Positions 8,847-19,601 of a stretch of 64,000 nt of DNA are shown here, piece after piece; position 1 is the first letter of the stretch, and every line of letters starts with the position of its first letter. The DNA lies in assembly GCF_000474945.1 (NCBI RefSeq), contig NZ_AXDW01000007.1, positions 248,001-312,000 on the forward strand. The letters run 5' to 3'. Under the pieces are notes generated by a model. The model searched no databases. It was not told where the DNA came from and worked only from the letters and a program-made list of their open reading frames with translations. The DNA is from Solimonas soli DSM 21787. Its GTDB lineage: Bacteria; Pseudomonadota; Gammaproteobacteria; Nevskiales; Nevskiaceae. Position numbers and translations under genes: made by a program.

Positions 8847-9935
8847 ATGACGCACCAGCAACCGCCATCGCCGCGCGCGCGTTACGCGCAGGACCTGCAG
8901 CGCAGCGACTTCTCGCGCGACGCCGCGCAGGCGGCGGCCATCGAAGGCCTGCAGCAGGTCTACGAGGCGCTGGTCGACACGCCGCCGCGGCGCTGGTTCC
9001 GCAAGCAGCAGTGGGCGCCGGTGCAGGGCCTGTACATGTGGGGCGGTGTCGGCCGCGGCAAGACGTACATCATGGACGTCTTCTTCGAGTCGCTGCCATT
9101 CGCGCGCAAGCTGCGCACGCATTTCCATCGCTTCATGCTCGACGTGCACGAGCGCCGCAAGCGCTATCCCGACGAGCGCGATCCGCTGAAGCTGGTCGCC
9201 GACGAGTACGCCGCCGAAGTGCGCGTGCTCTGCTTCGACGAGTTCTACGTCTCCGACATCGCCGACGCCATGATCCTCGGCCGTCTGTTCGAGAACCTGT
9301 TCGCGCACGGCGTGACGCTGATCGCCACCAGCAACATTCCGCCCGAACGGCTCTACGAGAACGGCCTGCAGCGCGCCAATTTCCTGCCCTTCATCGACAT
9401 CCTCAAGCGTCATGTCCGCGTGCTCAACGTCGATGGCGGCATCGACTACCGTCTGCGCACGCTGACGCACGCCGACATCTACCGGCACCCCTGCGACGAG
9501 GCCTGCGAGGCGGCGCTGCAGAAATGGTTCACGGCCATCGCGCACGGCGACGGCGTCGCCGAACCCGACCTGCGCATCAACGACCGCGTGATCCACGCGC
9601 GCCGCGAGCTCGACGGCGTGATCTGGTTCGACTTCGACGAGCTCTGCGAAGGTCCGCGCGGCGCCGCCGACTACATCGAGATCGGCCGCACCCATCACAC
9701 CGTGATGATCTCGCGCGTGCCGCAGCTGACCGTCTTCAAGGAAGACGCCGCGCGCCGCTTCATCAACCTCGTCGACGAGTTCTACGACCGCGGCGTCAAG
9801 CTGCTGCTCGCCGCCGACGTGCCGCTCGACGCGCTCTACACCGGCGACAAGCTGCGCTTCGAATTCCAGCGCACGAATTCAAGGCTGACCGAGATGCAGT
9901 CCGAGGAATATCTGGCGAAGCCGCATCTGGCCTGA
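8847..9935 (+). CDS. zapE: Cell division protein ZapE (AFG1-like ATPase)
   Basis: AFG1-family P-loop ATPase of 362 aa. In E. coli, ZapE acts at the Z ring late in division. The Walker A motif GGVGRGKT is at residues 66-73 and the Walker B-like RVLCFDEFYVSD near residue 132. TSNIPPERLYENGLQR and the terminal TGDKLRFEFQRTNSRLTEMQS are signature blocks. Length and motifs are complete. The spacing to the upstream oxidase is only 12 bp. Confidence 0.95.
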   Translation: MTHQQPPSPRARYAQDLQRSDFSRDAAQAAAIEGLQQVYEALVDTPPRRWFRKQQWAPVQGLYMWGGVGRGKTYIMDVFFESLPFARKLRTHFHRFMLDVHERRKRYPDERDPLKLVADEYAAEVRVLCFDEFYVSDIADAMILGRLFENLFAHGVTLIATSNIPPERLYENGLQRANFLPFIDILKRHVRVLNVDGGIDYRLRTLTHADIYRHPCDEACEAALQKWFTAIAHGDGVAEPDLRINDRVIHARRELDGVIWFDFDELCEGPRGAADYIEIGRTHHTVMISRVPQLTVFKEDAARRFINLVDEFYDRGVKLLLAADVPLDALYTGDKLRFEFQRTNSRLTEMQSEEYLAKPHLA

Positions 9936-10025
9936 CGTTCCTGAAGATTTCGCCGCGCATGGCCGGCGCTTCGCCTCGTCAGGCCCGGCGCCGGCATCCG
10001 CCCGTCGCGCGACGATCCGGACACT

Positions 10026-10574
10026 TCAACGCAGCGCGCCGCCCTGAACCCAGGCACCGATGTTGGCCGTCGCTTCGAGCTGCTGCTCGAAATAAATCAG
10101 CATGTCGGGCGGCTTCGCGCAGCCAAGATAGTGATGCAGTGCGCGATGCACGCCGGCATCGGAGAACGTCAGCGAAATCGTCGCGTGATCGGTCGCGTAA
10201 GCCTGGCAACCCGCACTGCCCGGCACGTAGTCCATGAGCCTGCCGAACAGCTCGCGCGCCGGCATCAGGAGCTTGGCGACGACAAGCGGATCGACGCGCT
10301 TGCGATACGGCCCCAGGGCCGCGACATTCCGTTCGCCGACGAACTCGACGAGGCCGTCGCCATGCACGGTGACGCGATATTGCGGACAGCGCCCGAAGCA
10401 GGCCGAACGCGCGAGCGACACCGCGAAACGCTCGTCAGCCGGCGGCGCCGGCACCGGCGCACCCGCCGGCGGCACCTTGGACGGCGGTACCTTGGACGGC
10501 GGCGCCGACACGCCGGCACAGCCGACCGCGAGACCCGCGAGCAACGCCGTTACCCATCGCCTGCCCCTCTTCAT
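10026..10574 (-). CDS. DUF6438-type lipoprotein
   Basis: A 182-aa predicted lipoprotein: a basic start MKRGRRW, a hydrophobic stretch and Cys19 in AVGCAG. The mature part begins with a Pro-rich linker containing a repeated PSKVPP unit, encoded by a short tandem repeat near 10470-10505. The globular domain starts SLARSACFGRCPQYRVTV, the CxxxCPxY hallmark of DUF6438, and includes VHGDGLVEFVGE. The function of the family is unknown. The ATG at 10574 is preceded by GGAG six bases upstream, which decides the start over longer in-frame options. It lies downstream of the glutamate dehydrogenase gene on the same strand. Confidence 0.8.
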   Translation of the reverse strand: MKRGRRWVTALLAGLAVGCAGVSAPPSKVPPSKVPPAGAPVPAPPADERFAVSLARSACFGRCPQYRVTVHGDGLVEFVGERNVAALGPYRKRVDPLVVAKLLMPARELFGRLMDYVPGSAGCQAYATDHATISLTFSDAGVHRALHHYLGCAKPPDMLIYFEQQLEATANIGAWVQGGALR

Positions 10575-10652
10575 CGAACGCTCCATGCGCAGCGAAACCG
10601 GCCGGCATCGGCCAATCACGGCGCAGCGTTGCACGTCCCGTGCCAGCGGTCG

Positions 10653-13600
10653 TCACAAATTGCCCATCTTGCGCAGTTCTCTCACCGCGACCGCCAGCGT
10701 CATGAAGTCGCTGACGCCGCCGGTCTGCAGTTCCTGCAGGCGACGAATGCCGAACTTGATCTTGTCCGGATCGGCCTGCAGCCAGGAGTCGAGGCGCGCC
10801 TCGGCGCCGTCGTTGCCGGACTGCAGCACGCGCGCGGCGATCTTGCGGTGCAGGCGATAGCTGTCCTCGCGCAGGTTCGAACGCGCGAGCGCCTGCCACT
10901 TGTTCTGTACCGGGAAGGCGATGATCGTCGACAGCAGCCACAGCATGCCAAGCTTGTCGCCGACCAGGAAATACGCGCGCGCGGCCTCGGCGAGCGGCAC
11001 CTCGGCGCTGCGCGCGAGCTCGATGATGTCCGGCGCGCTGCCGAGCACCATGGTGTTGGCGAGCTGGTGCGCGAGGCCGACCGGCACGCCGTCGGCGAGC
11101 ATGGCGGCGACAGCCTTGTCCCAGTCGCCGCGATAGCCCGGCGGCAGCACGTCCGGCAGCAGCGCGGTCAGCGCGTCGATGCCCGCGCCGAAATTCTCCA
11201 CCGCTTCGTGCACCGGCTTCGCGGTCCAGCGATAGTTGAGCAGCCAGGTCGTGGCGTGCTTCATCAGGCCGATGGCGCGGCCGAACAGGCGCAGCTGCAG
11301 CGCGGCCGGCACCTTGCCGTCGAGTTGCTGGATCGGCAGCCAGTAGCGGTCGCCGTCGTAGATCTCGTGGGCGATCGCGTAGGCCTTGACGACCTCGGCG
11401 CGCGGCACGCCGTGATCCTCGGCGAAGCGGTGCGCGAAGGCGAAGCCCATGCGGTTGATCACCGCGTTGGCGAGGATGGTCGCCACGATCTCGCGGCGCA
11501 GCCGATGCGTGCGCAGCGGCTCGCGATACTGCGAGACCAGCTCGCGCGGGAAATAGGCCAGCAGATCACGTTCGAAGAACGGCTCGTCCGGCACGGTGGA
11601 CTGCAGCACCGAATCGAACAGCGAGATCTTGCTGTACGACAGCAGCACGGCCAGCTCGGGGCGCGTGAGCCCCTTGTTCTTCGAGCGCCGCTCCTTCAGC
11701 GCCTCGTCGTCCGGCAGGAACTCGACCGTGCGGTTGAGATGGCCGTCGCGTTCGAGCGTGCGCATCACGTCGTTGTGCTCGCCGAGCTGATTGACCGCAT
11801 CGCGCTCGATCAGGCTGATCGCCAGGCTCTGCACGTAGTTGTCCTTGAGCACGGCGTCGGCGATCTCGCCGGTCATGCCGGCCAGCAGCGGATCGCGCGC
11901 GGCGCGCGTCAGCCTGCCCTCGTACATCAGGCCGTTGAGCGGAATCTTGATGTTCACCTCGCGGTCCGAGGTGTGCACGCCGGCGGCGTTGTCGATGAAG
12001 TCGGTGTTGATGCGGCCGCCCTCGCCGCCGCGGCCCTGCGGCGCGCCGCCGTACAACGAATACTCGATGCGACCGAGCTGCGTGCAGCCGAGATTGCCGC
12101 CTTCGCCGACCACCTTGCAGCGCAGCTGCCGGCCGTCGACGCGGATCGCGTCGTTGGCGCGATCGCCGCATTCCTGGTGCGACTGCAGGTGGCTCTTCAC
12201 GTAAGTGCCGATGCCGCCGTTCCACAGCAGATCGACCGGCGCCAGCAGGATGGCGCGCATCAGCTCCTGCGGCGTCAGGCTCGCCGCCTCGATGCCGAGC
12301 GCGCGGCGCGCTTCCTCGGACAGCTTGATCAGCTTGGCGCTGCGCGGCCAGACACCGCCGCCGGCCGAGAGCCTGCTCCTGTCGTAGTCGTCCCAGCTGC
12401 TGCGCGGCAGCGCGAACAGGCGCTCGCGCTCGGCGAAGCTCGCTTCCGGATCGGGGTCCGGATCGATGAAGATGTGGCGATGATCGAAGGCGGCGACCAG
12501 CTTGGTCTGCCGCGACAGCAGCATGCCGTTGCCGAACACGTCGCCGCTCATGTCGCCGACGCCGACCGCGGTGAACGGCGTGCTCTGGATGTCCGTGCCC
12601 AGTTCGCGGAAGTGGCGCTTGACGCTCTCCCACGCGCCCCTCGCCGTGATGCCCATCTTCTTGTGGTCGTAGCCGGCGCTGCCGCCGGAGGCGAAGGCGT
12701 CGCCGAGCCAGAAGCCGTATTCGTCGATCGCGAGCTGGTTGGCGATGTCGGAGAACGTCGCCGTGCCCTTGTCGGCGGCGACCACGAGATACGGATCGTC
12801 CTCGTCGTGGCGCACCACGTCCGGCGGCGGCACGATGCCGTCGCCGACGCGGTTGTCGGTGAGGTCGAGCAGGCCGCGCAGGAAAACCTTGTAGCACTCG
12901 ACGCCCTGCCGGGCCCAGGCTTCGCGGTTCGACGGGTCGCCGTTCTTGACGACGAAGCCGCCCTTGGCGCCGACCGGCACGATGATGGCGTTCTTCACCA
13001 TCTGCGCTTTCATCAGGCCCAGCACCTCGGTGCGGAAATCCTGCTTGCGGTCCGACCAGCGCAGGCCGCCGCGCGCGACGCGGCCGCCGCGCAGATGGAT
13101 GCCCTCGACCTCCGGCGCGTAGACGAAGATCTCGAACATCGGCAGCGGCGCCGGCAGTTCCGGCACCCGCCTCGGGTCGAGCTTGACCGAGACGTAGCGC
13201 TTGGCGCCGCCGTCCCTGTCCTTCTGGAAGTAGTTGGTACGCAGCGCGGCGCGGACCACGCCGGTGTAGGCGCGCAGCACGCGATCGCCGTCGAGCGTCG
13301 CCACCTTGTCGAGCGCGTCGTCGAGCGCCTGCGCCAGCTTGATCTCGTCGAAGCGCCGCTGTTCATCCGCCAGCCGCGGATCGAAGCGCGTCTCGAACAG
13401 CTGCACCAGCAGCCGCGCGACTGGCGCGTACTCGGCGAGCAGGCGTTCCTGGTAGTCCTGGCTGTACGGCAGGCCGGTCTGGATCAGGTACTTGGTCAGG
13501 GTGCGCAGGCAGACGATCTGCCGCGCGTCGAGGCCGGCGAGCAGCACCAGACGGTTGAGGCCGTCGTTCTCGGTGGCGCCGTGCCAGGTCTGCAGGAAGG

Positions 13601-15497
13601 CGTGCTCGAAGTAGCTGCGCTGCTGCTCGGGCGGCAGCCGGCAATGGCCGGCCAGTTCGACGTGAAACTGCTGCACCCACAGCGGCTCGCCGTCGCGCGG
13701 ACGGATCTCGTGCGGATCCTGCGAGAGCACGCGCAGGCCGAAGTTCTCCAGCGTCGGCAGCACGTCGGACAAGGGCAGCGGCGCGGCGCGGCAGTAGAGC
13801 TTGAGGCCGACCGGCTTCGCGCTGTCGGTGCCGGCCTCGACGATCAGGCGCGGCAGCACGACGTTCGTCGCCGACAGCTGCAGCAGCTGGCGCAGGTCGG
13901 CGGCGGCCTCGTCGGCAGCGGTCATCTCCTGGTAGGAGAGCGGAAAGGCGTCGAGGAAACGCGTCAGCTGCAGGCTGTGCGGATCGCGGCGGTTGGCGCG
14001 CACGAAGGCGTCGCGCAGCTGTTCGCGCCAGGAGCGGGTCGCCGCCAGCAGGCGGTTCTCGATCTGGGTCGGCGTCAGCGCCAGCTGCGTGCCCGGCGGC
14101 GTGCGCACGATGTAGTGGATGCGCGCCATGCCGTGGCGCAGGAATTCGGTGTTGCGGTCCATGCCGCTGCCGCCGCAGGCCGCCATCAGCTCGTGGCCGA
14201 TGCGGTCGCGCAGCTCGCGCGAGTAGCGTTCGCGCGGCATGAAGACCATGCAGGAGAAGAAGCGGCCGTAGCGGTCGCGGCGCATGAACAGCTTCAGCTG
14301 CGCGCGCTCGCGCAGCGCGCGGATGCCCATGCAGAGCTGGAACAGTTCCTCCTCGCTGGACTGGAACAGTTCGTCGCGCGGCAGCTGGTAGAGGATCTCA
14401 CGCAGATACTTGCCCGAGTGCGAGCCTTCCGGCAGCCGCGAGCGCTGCATGACGTACTCGGCCTTGCGCCGCATCAGCGGGATGTTGCGCGGCCGGTCGA
14501 TGTAGGCGTCGGCGGAGAACAGGCCGACGAAGCGGCAGGTGCCGGCGACGCTGCCGTCCTCGCGCACGCGCTTGACCGAGACCACGTCGACGAACTCGGC
14601 GTGGTGAATGTGCGAGCGGAAATTGCCCTTGGTGATGACCACCAGGCGCGCGGAATCGCTGTATTTGTCAAGCTCTTCGCGCGGCGCGATCAGCGCGTCG
14701 GCATCCGCGTAGCGGCGACCCGCGCGCGACAGGCCGAGCGCCGCATCGGGGCGCGTCTCGAAACGGCCCTTGCCGTCGGCGCTGGCGACCACATCGGTTT
14801 CGATGCAGCCGAGAAAGGTGAAATGGCCGTCCTCCAGCCAGCGCAGGAACTCGCCGGCTTCGCGCGCGTCGTCGGCCGTCGCGTCGGCCGGCAGCCGTCC
14901 GAGCTGCTCGGCGAGTTCGACCGCCTTGGTGCGCATCGCCGAGAAGTCGTCGACGACGCAGCGGATGTCGGCGAGCACGCCGCGCACGGTGTCTTCGAGC
15001 GCCGTGTAGTTCGCGGCATTGCTGAAAGCCTCGAACTCGATGTGCACCATCGATTCCGTTTCACCGTCGGCGGCGAGCTCGTGCCACAGCTCGTGCTCGC
15101 GCACGACGTGCAGGATCGGATGCACGAGCCAGTCGATCGGCGCGTTGCTGTCGCGGATCGCCATGCTCAGCGAGTCGACGAGAAAAGGCATGTCGTCGAC
15201 GACCGTTTCCAGGCGCGCCAGACCGCGGCTGTCGTGCGCCGCGAGATCGGCCGGCGGCAGCACGCGCACCAGGGCCTCACCCGGCGCGCGGCGCCGCGCG
15301 AACTGGAAGTGGCGCAGCGCCGTGTCGAACAGCTCCTCGGGCGTGCGCATGCGCAGGGTGTCCTGCGAGGCCATCTCGTAATAGGCCCTGACGAAGGGCG
15401 CAAAGCCTTCGCGCAGCGCGTCCGGCGCCCGCTCGCGGGCCATGTCCTGCAGGCGTTCAAGCAAGATCGCCTGTTCTTCGACGGCTTCCGGTCTCAT
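10653..15497 (-). CDS. gdhB: NAD-specific glutamate dehydrogenase, 180-kDa type
   Basis: A 1614-aa enzyme that deaminates glutamate to 2-oxoglutarate with NAD. The length fits the large GDH180 class (about 1600 residues), which has long regulatory N- and C-terminal extensions around a central catalytic core. The core is visible as RVARGGLRWSDRKQDFRTEVLGL, PVGAKGGFVVKNGD with the substrate lysine, and TARGAWESVKRHFRELG; GVGDMSGDVFGNGML belongs to the nucleotide-binding part. The ATG at 15497 has GAGGAG six bases upstream. The gene is monocistronic or followed by the DUF6438 lipoprotein. A 1909-codon open frame on the opposite strand is only its shadow. Confidence 0.97.
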   Translation of the reverse strand: MRPEAVEEQAILLERLQDMARERAPDALREGFAPFVRAYYEMASQDTLRMRTPEELFDTALRHFQFARRRAPGEALVRVLPPADLAAHDSRGLARLETVVDDMPFLVDSLSMAIRDSNAPIDWLVHPILHVVREHELWHELAADGETESMVHIEFEAFSNAANYTALEDTVRGVLADIRCVVDDFSAMRTKAVELAEQLGRLPADATADDAREAGEFLRWLEDGHFTFLGCIETDVVASADGKGRFETRPDAALGLSRAGRRYADADALIAPREELDKYSDSARLVVITKGNFRSHIHHAEFVDVVSVKRVREDGSVAGTCRFVGLFSADAYIDRPRNIPLMRRKAEYVMQRSRLPEGSHSGKYLREILYQLPRDELFQSSEEELFQLCMGIRALRERAQLKLFMRRDRYGRFFSCMVFMPRERYSRELRDRIGHELMAACGGSGMDRNTEFLRHGMARIHYIVRTPPGTQLALTPTQIENRLLAATRSWREQLRDAFVRANRRDPHSLQLTRFLDAFPLSYQEMTAADEAAADLRQLLQLSATNVVLPRLIVEAGTDSAKPVGLKLYCRAAPLPLSDVLPTLENFGLRVLSQDPHEIRPRDGEPLWVQQFHVELAGHCRLPPEQQRSYFEHAFLQTWHGATENDGLNRLVLLAGLDARQIVCLRTLTKYLIQTGLPYSQDYQERLLAEYAPVARLLVQLFETRFDPRLADEQRRFDEIKLAQALDDALDKVATLDGDRVLRAYTGVVRAALRTNYFQKDRDGGAKRYVSVKLDPRRVPELPAPLPMFEIFVYAPEVEGIHLRGGRVARGGLRWSDRKQDFRTEVLGLMKAQMVKNAIIVPVGAKGGFVVKNGDPSNREAWARQGVECYKVFLRGLLDLTDNRVGDGIVPPPDVVRHDEDDPYLVVAADKGTATFSDIANQLAIDEYGFWLGDAFASGGSAGYDHKKMGITARGAWESVKRHFRELGTDIQSTPFTAVGVGDMSGDVFGNGMLLSRQTKLVAAFDHRHIFIDPDPDPEASFAERERLFALPRSSWDDYDRSRLSAGGGVWPRSAKLIKLSEEARRALGIEAASLTPQELMRAILLAPVDLLWNGGIGTYVKSHLQSHQECGDRANDAIRVDGRQLRCKVVGEGGNLGCTQLGRIEYSLYGGAPQGRGGEGGRINTDFIDNAAGVHTSDREVNIKIPLNGLMYEGRLTRAARDPLLAGMTGEIADAVLKDNYVQSLAISLIERDAVNQLGEHNDVMRTLERDGHLNRTVEFLPDDEALKERRSKNKGLTRPELAVLLSYSKISLFDSVLQSTVPDEPFFERDLLAYFPRELVSQYREPLRTHRLRREIVATILANAVINRMGFAFAHRFAEDHGVPRAEVVKAYAIAHEIYDGDRYWLPIQQLDGKVPAALQLRLFGRAIGLMKHATTWLLNYRWTAKPVHEAVENFGAGIDALTALLPDVLPPGYRGDWDKAVAAMLADGVPVGLAHQLANTMVLGSAPDIIELARSAEVPLAEAARAYFLVGDKLGMLWLLSTIIAFPVQNKWQALARSNLREDSYRLHRKIAARVLQSGNDGAEARLDSWLQADPDKIKFGIRRLQELQTGGVSDFMTLAVAVRELRKMGNL

Positions 15498-15649
15498 GCA
15501 CGCTCCTCGTCGGCGAGTTGCGCCCGAGTATATGCCCGCATTCGTGAAGCGCCTGCGGTGAAAACCCTCTTGCCCTTCCGCGCCAAAGCTTCAGCGGTCG
15601 TCGTTCCGTCCGGCGGCGAAGGCCGAAGATGCTTGACGCGCGGCAAAGA

Positions 15650-17233
15650 TCAGGGGCGCGCCCCGGCATCATCGAGCAGCGCGCGCGTCACGCCGTTGGT
15701 CCAGCCGAAGCCGTCCTGCAGGGGATATTCGCCGCCGCTGCCGCCGCCCTGCGCCTCGAGATCGTATTTCTCGACCAGGCGATGCTCGCGCGTGAAGGTG
15801 CGCATCACCGTCTGCAGCCAGCGCCGCGCGATCTCGTCGGCGAGCGCGGTCTCGCCGTAGCGGCGCAGGCCGGCGATGGCGATCCACTGCAGCGGCGCCC
15901 AGCCGTTCGGGCGATCCCACTGCTGGCCCGTCACCACCGTCGTCGTCGCCAGGCCGCCGGGCAGCAGCAGCCGGGCGCGCACCGTCGTCGCCACCGCGCG
16001 CGCCTGTGCCGGCGCGGCGGCGCCGACGAACAGCGGGTACAGCGTCGCGGCGCTGAGCCGGGTGCTGCGCGCATGCCGCTGCCATTGCCAGTCGGCGTAG
16101 CAGCCGCAGGCGGCGTCCCACAGCCAGCGGTCCATCGCCGCGCGGCGCACGGCGGCACGCGCGTCGAAGATCTGCATGCAGGCGATGTCCTGCACGCGCG
16201 CGCAGCCCTGCGCGATCGCCGTTTCGAGACCGTAGAGCAGGCTGTTGAGATCGACGGCGACCAGCGCCGTCGTCTCGATCGTCGCGAGATTGCGGCCGTC
16301 GGCGAACCAGCGCGAGCTGAAGTCCCAGCCGCTCTCCGCCGCCGCGCGCAGATCGCGGTACAGCGCCGGCGCCGGACGCGCGCCCGCCGCCGCCAGCGCC
16401 ACATCCTCGCGATACGACTCGTCGCGCGGCGCGGCACGCGCGTCCCACCAGCGATTGAGCAGGCTGCCGTCGGGCAGGCGCACGACGTGCTCGGCGGCCG
16501 CATCGGCCGGCAGGCCGGCGGCGCCGCGCATCCACCAGGCATGCTCGGCGCGCAGCGCCGGCAGCAGGCGCGCCCAGGCGGCGGCTGGATCGTCGGGCTC
16601 GGTCAGCGCCGCCATCAGCCAGAAGAACGGCGGCTGCGAGCGGCTCAGATAGTAGGTGCGCGTGCCGTTGGGGATGTGGCCGTAGCGCGCGACGAGGCCG
16701 GCGAAGCCGTCGACCATGGCGTTCACGGTGTCTTCGTGGCCATCGCGCCGCAGGCCCAGCATCGTGAAATACGAATCCCAGTAGTACAGCTCGCGGAAAC
16801 GGCCGCCGGGCACGACGTGCGGCGTGTCGAAGGCGAGCCGCGAGCCACCGTCGGCCGGCAGCGCCGGACGCAGCAACTGCGGCCACAGCGCGGCGATCTG
16901 TGCGCGCAGCGTCCTGGCCGCCGGTGGTGCGTGCGTGGCGGCCTCCTCGGGCAGCGTGAAATGCGCGGCGACGAAGGCACGCAGCGACGCGTCGTCCGGC
17001 CGCTGCGCGAGATAGGCGGCGACGATGCGCTCCGGCGACTCGTTCGGCACGGCATCGGCGAAGGTCTTGCTGTCGGCGTAGAGGCCGGCGCGCTGCACGC
17101 GGTCGAACAGCTCGCCGTAGCGCTCGGACGGCGGGCGCAGGTCGATCGGCGCATCGGCGCCGCGCGCAACGGCCACGGTGAACAGGATGACGGCGAACGC
17201 GGCGCTGCGGGCGATCGGGGCGTGAAGACGCAT
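15650..17233 (-). CDS. treA: Periplasmic trehalase
   Basis: Glycoside hydrolase family 37 alpha,alpha-trehalase, 527 aa, which splits trehalose into two glucoses. A signal peptide is visible at the N terminus ([18 protein letters not shown], ending near ARGADA), placing it in the periplasm. Trehalase signature 1 is present as [20 protein letters not shown] and signature 2 as [10 protein letters not shown]. The Gly-rich [20 protein letters not shown] near the C terminus is also typical. The start is at the ATG giving MRLHAP; the longer upstream frame to 17305 would bury the signal peptide. It is divergent from the ABC transporter genes. Confidence 0.95.
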   Translation of the reverse strand: MRLHAPIARSAAFAVILFTVAVARGADAPIDLRPPSERYGELFDRVQRAGLYADSKTFADAVPNESPERIVAAYLAQRPDDASLRAFVAAHFTLPEEAATHAPPAARTLRAQIAALWPQLLRPALPADGGSRLAFDTPHVVPGGRFRELYYWDSYFTMLGLRRDGHEDTVNAMVDGFAGLVARYGHIPNGTRTYYLSRSQPPFFWLMAALTEPDDPAAAWARLLPALRAEHAWWMRGAAGLPADAAAEHVVRLPDGSLLNRWWDARAAPRDESYREDVALAAAGARPAPALYRDLRAAAESGWDFSSRWFADGRNLATIETTALVAVDLNSLLYGLETAIAQGCARVQDIACMQIFDARAAVRRAAMDRWLWDAACGCYADWQWQRHARSTRLSAATLYPLFVGAAAPAQARAVATTVRARLLLPGGLATTTVVTGQQWDRPNGWAPLQWIAIAGLRRYGETALADEIARRWLQTVMRTFTREHRLVEKYDLEAQGGGSGGEYPLQDGFGWTNGVTRALLDDAGARP

Positions 17234-17345
17234 GGGGGCTTGTCCGGTTGCGATCCATCCCCATGGTAGCGGGCGCGCGTCGGCGGTTGCGGGTGCGTCA
17301 GGCACGCGACGCCATTACGATGCACGCCATTCGCAAGGAGCCCGC

Positions 17346-18268
<923 letters not shown>

Positions 18269-18272
<4 letters not shown>

Positions 18273-19036
18273 GCATGAACCTCCACGCGGTGCGCGCGAT
18301 CTACGGCTTCGAGATGGCGCGCTTCCGGCGCACGCTGATGCAGAGCATCGCCTCGCCGGTGCTGTCGACCTCGCTGTACTTCATCGTCTTCGGCGCGGCG
18401 ATCGGCTCGCGCATCGGCTCGATCGGCAACGTCAGCTACGGCGCCTTCATCATTCCCGGCCTCGTCATGCTGTCGCTGCTCTCGGAGAGCATCTCCAATG
18501 CCTCGTTCGGCATCTACATGCCGAAGTTCACCGGCACCATCTACGAGCTGCTCTCGGCGCCGGTCTCGTACTTCGAGGCGGTGCTCGGCTACGTGGGCGC
18601 GGCGGCGACCAAGTCGATGGTCCTCGGCGCGCTGATCCTGGTCACGGCGCGCCTGTTCGTGCCTTACGAAATCCAGCATCCGGTCGCGATGGTCGCGGTT
18701 CTGCTGCTGACCGCCGTCACCTTCAGCCTGTTCGGCTTCATCATCGGCGTGTGGGCCGACGGCTTCGAGAAGCTGCAGATCGTGCCGCTGATGGTGATCA
18801 CGCCGCTGACCTTCCTCGGCGGCAGCTTCTATTCGATCAGCATGCTGTCGCCGTTCTGGCAGAAGGTCGCGCTGTTCAATCCGGTCGTCTACCTGATCAG
18901 CGGCTTCCGCTGGAGCTTCTACGGCGTGTCCGACGTCAACATCGGCATCAGCGTCGGCATGACCTTGCTGTTCCTCGTCGTCTGCCTCGCCGTGATCCGC
19001 TACATCTTCAAAACGGGTTACCGCCTGCGCAACTAG
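18269..19036 (+). CDS. ABC-2 type transporter permease (YadH-like)
   Basis: A 255-aa membrane subunit with six predicted membrane segments, partner of the preceding ATPase. [35 protein letters not shown] and LIPLMV-like [18 protein letters not shown] match the YadH branch of ABC-2 permeases; [16 protein letters not shown] is the typical C-terminal block. The ATG overlaps the stop of the ATPase gene (ATGA). The transported compound is unknown. Confidence 0.93.
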
Positions 19037-19074
19037 AGCGCCCTGCACAGCGCCGCGCGGCGGCCGCGCCGGCT

Positions 19075-19433
19075 TCACTGCAGCTCCACGACCGGCTTGA
19101 AGCCGGACCAGATCATGCGTTTGCCGTCGAAAGGCATGGTCTTCGGGGCCCTGCCCTTGCGCAGGCATGGATCGGCCATCACCTTCTTCAGCACGCGGTC
19201 ACGGTCGCGCCGCGGCTTGTAGACGATCCACGAAAAGAACACGAGTTCACGGACTTGCGCTTCAACGCCTGGGGGAACGAGGTCCACCGGCCCGGCTTCG
19301 TCCTCCCGGCACTCGACGTAGTGCAGCGCGCCGTGCTCGAGCCAGATCTTCGCCGCCCTGCGTCGTGCCAGCTTCCTGCAGGCGGCGATGTTTTTCTCCG
19401 GCACCGCCAGCAGAAATCCTCGACGCACGCCAT
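19075..19433 (-). pseudogene. DUF1428 (YbaA-like) gene with a 1-base frameshift near the start
   Basis: The protein from residue 4 on ([18 protein letters not shown] ... [14 protein letters not shown] ... [17 protein letters not shown]) is clearly DUF1428, a small family of unknown function. The natural start should be the ATG at 19433, which has AAGGAG six bases upstream. That ATG reads MACVEDF and then leaves the family frame within a few codons. Deleting one base in the GTCGA-GGATTT region explains this: MA(C/Y)V(D)GFLLAVPE would be restored by one inserted base. A GTG at 19428 could start the downstream frame but has no ribosome site. It is either a real mutation or a sequence error. Confidence 0.8.
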
Positions 19434-19601
19434 GGCGTTCTCCTTCCGCTCCAGGTCCGCGCAGTGTGCGCAGCGCCGGACGCGCCGCAAGCCGCCCTCA
19501 GCCTGGCGGCAGGCCGCGCCGCCAGCGCCATCGGCGCCACGGGCAATCGCAGGCGGCGAGCCGGCCGCTACAGTGCGGCATTCCCGATATTCGAGACGCC
19601 G

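Noticed and set aside
7479-9698. 739-codon minus-strand frame
   Set aside because: Shadow of the oxidase and zapE genes, spanning two unrelated coding sequences without motifs.
10131-15860. Open frame of 1909 codons on the plus strand
   Set aside because: It is the antisense frame of the NAD-glutamate dehydrogenase. Its composition is dominated by Arg, Ala, His and Gln, as high-GC antisense shadows are.
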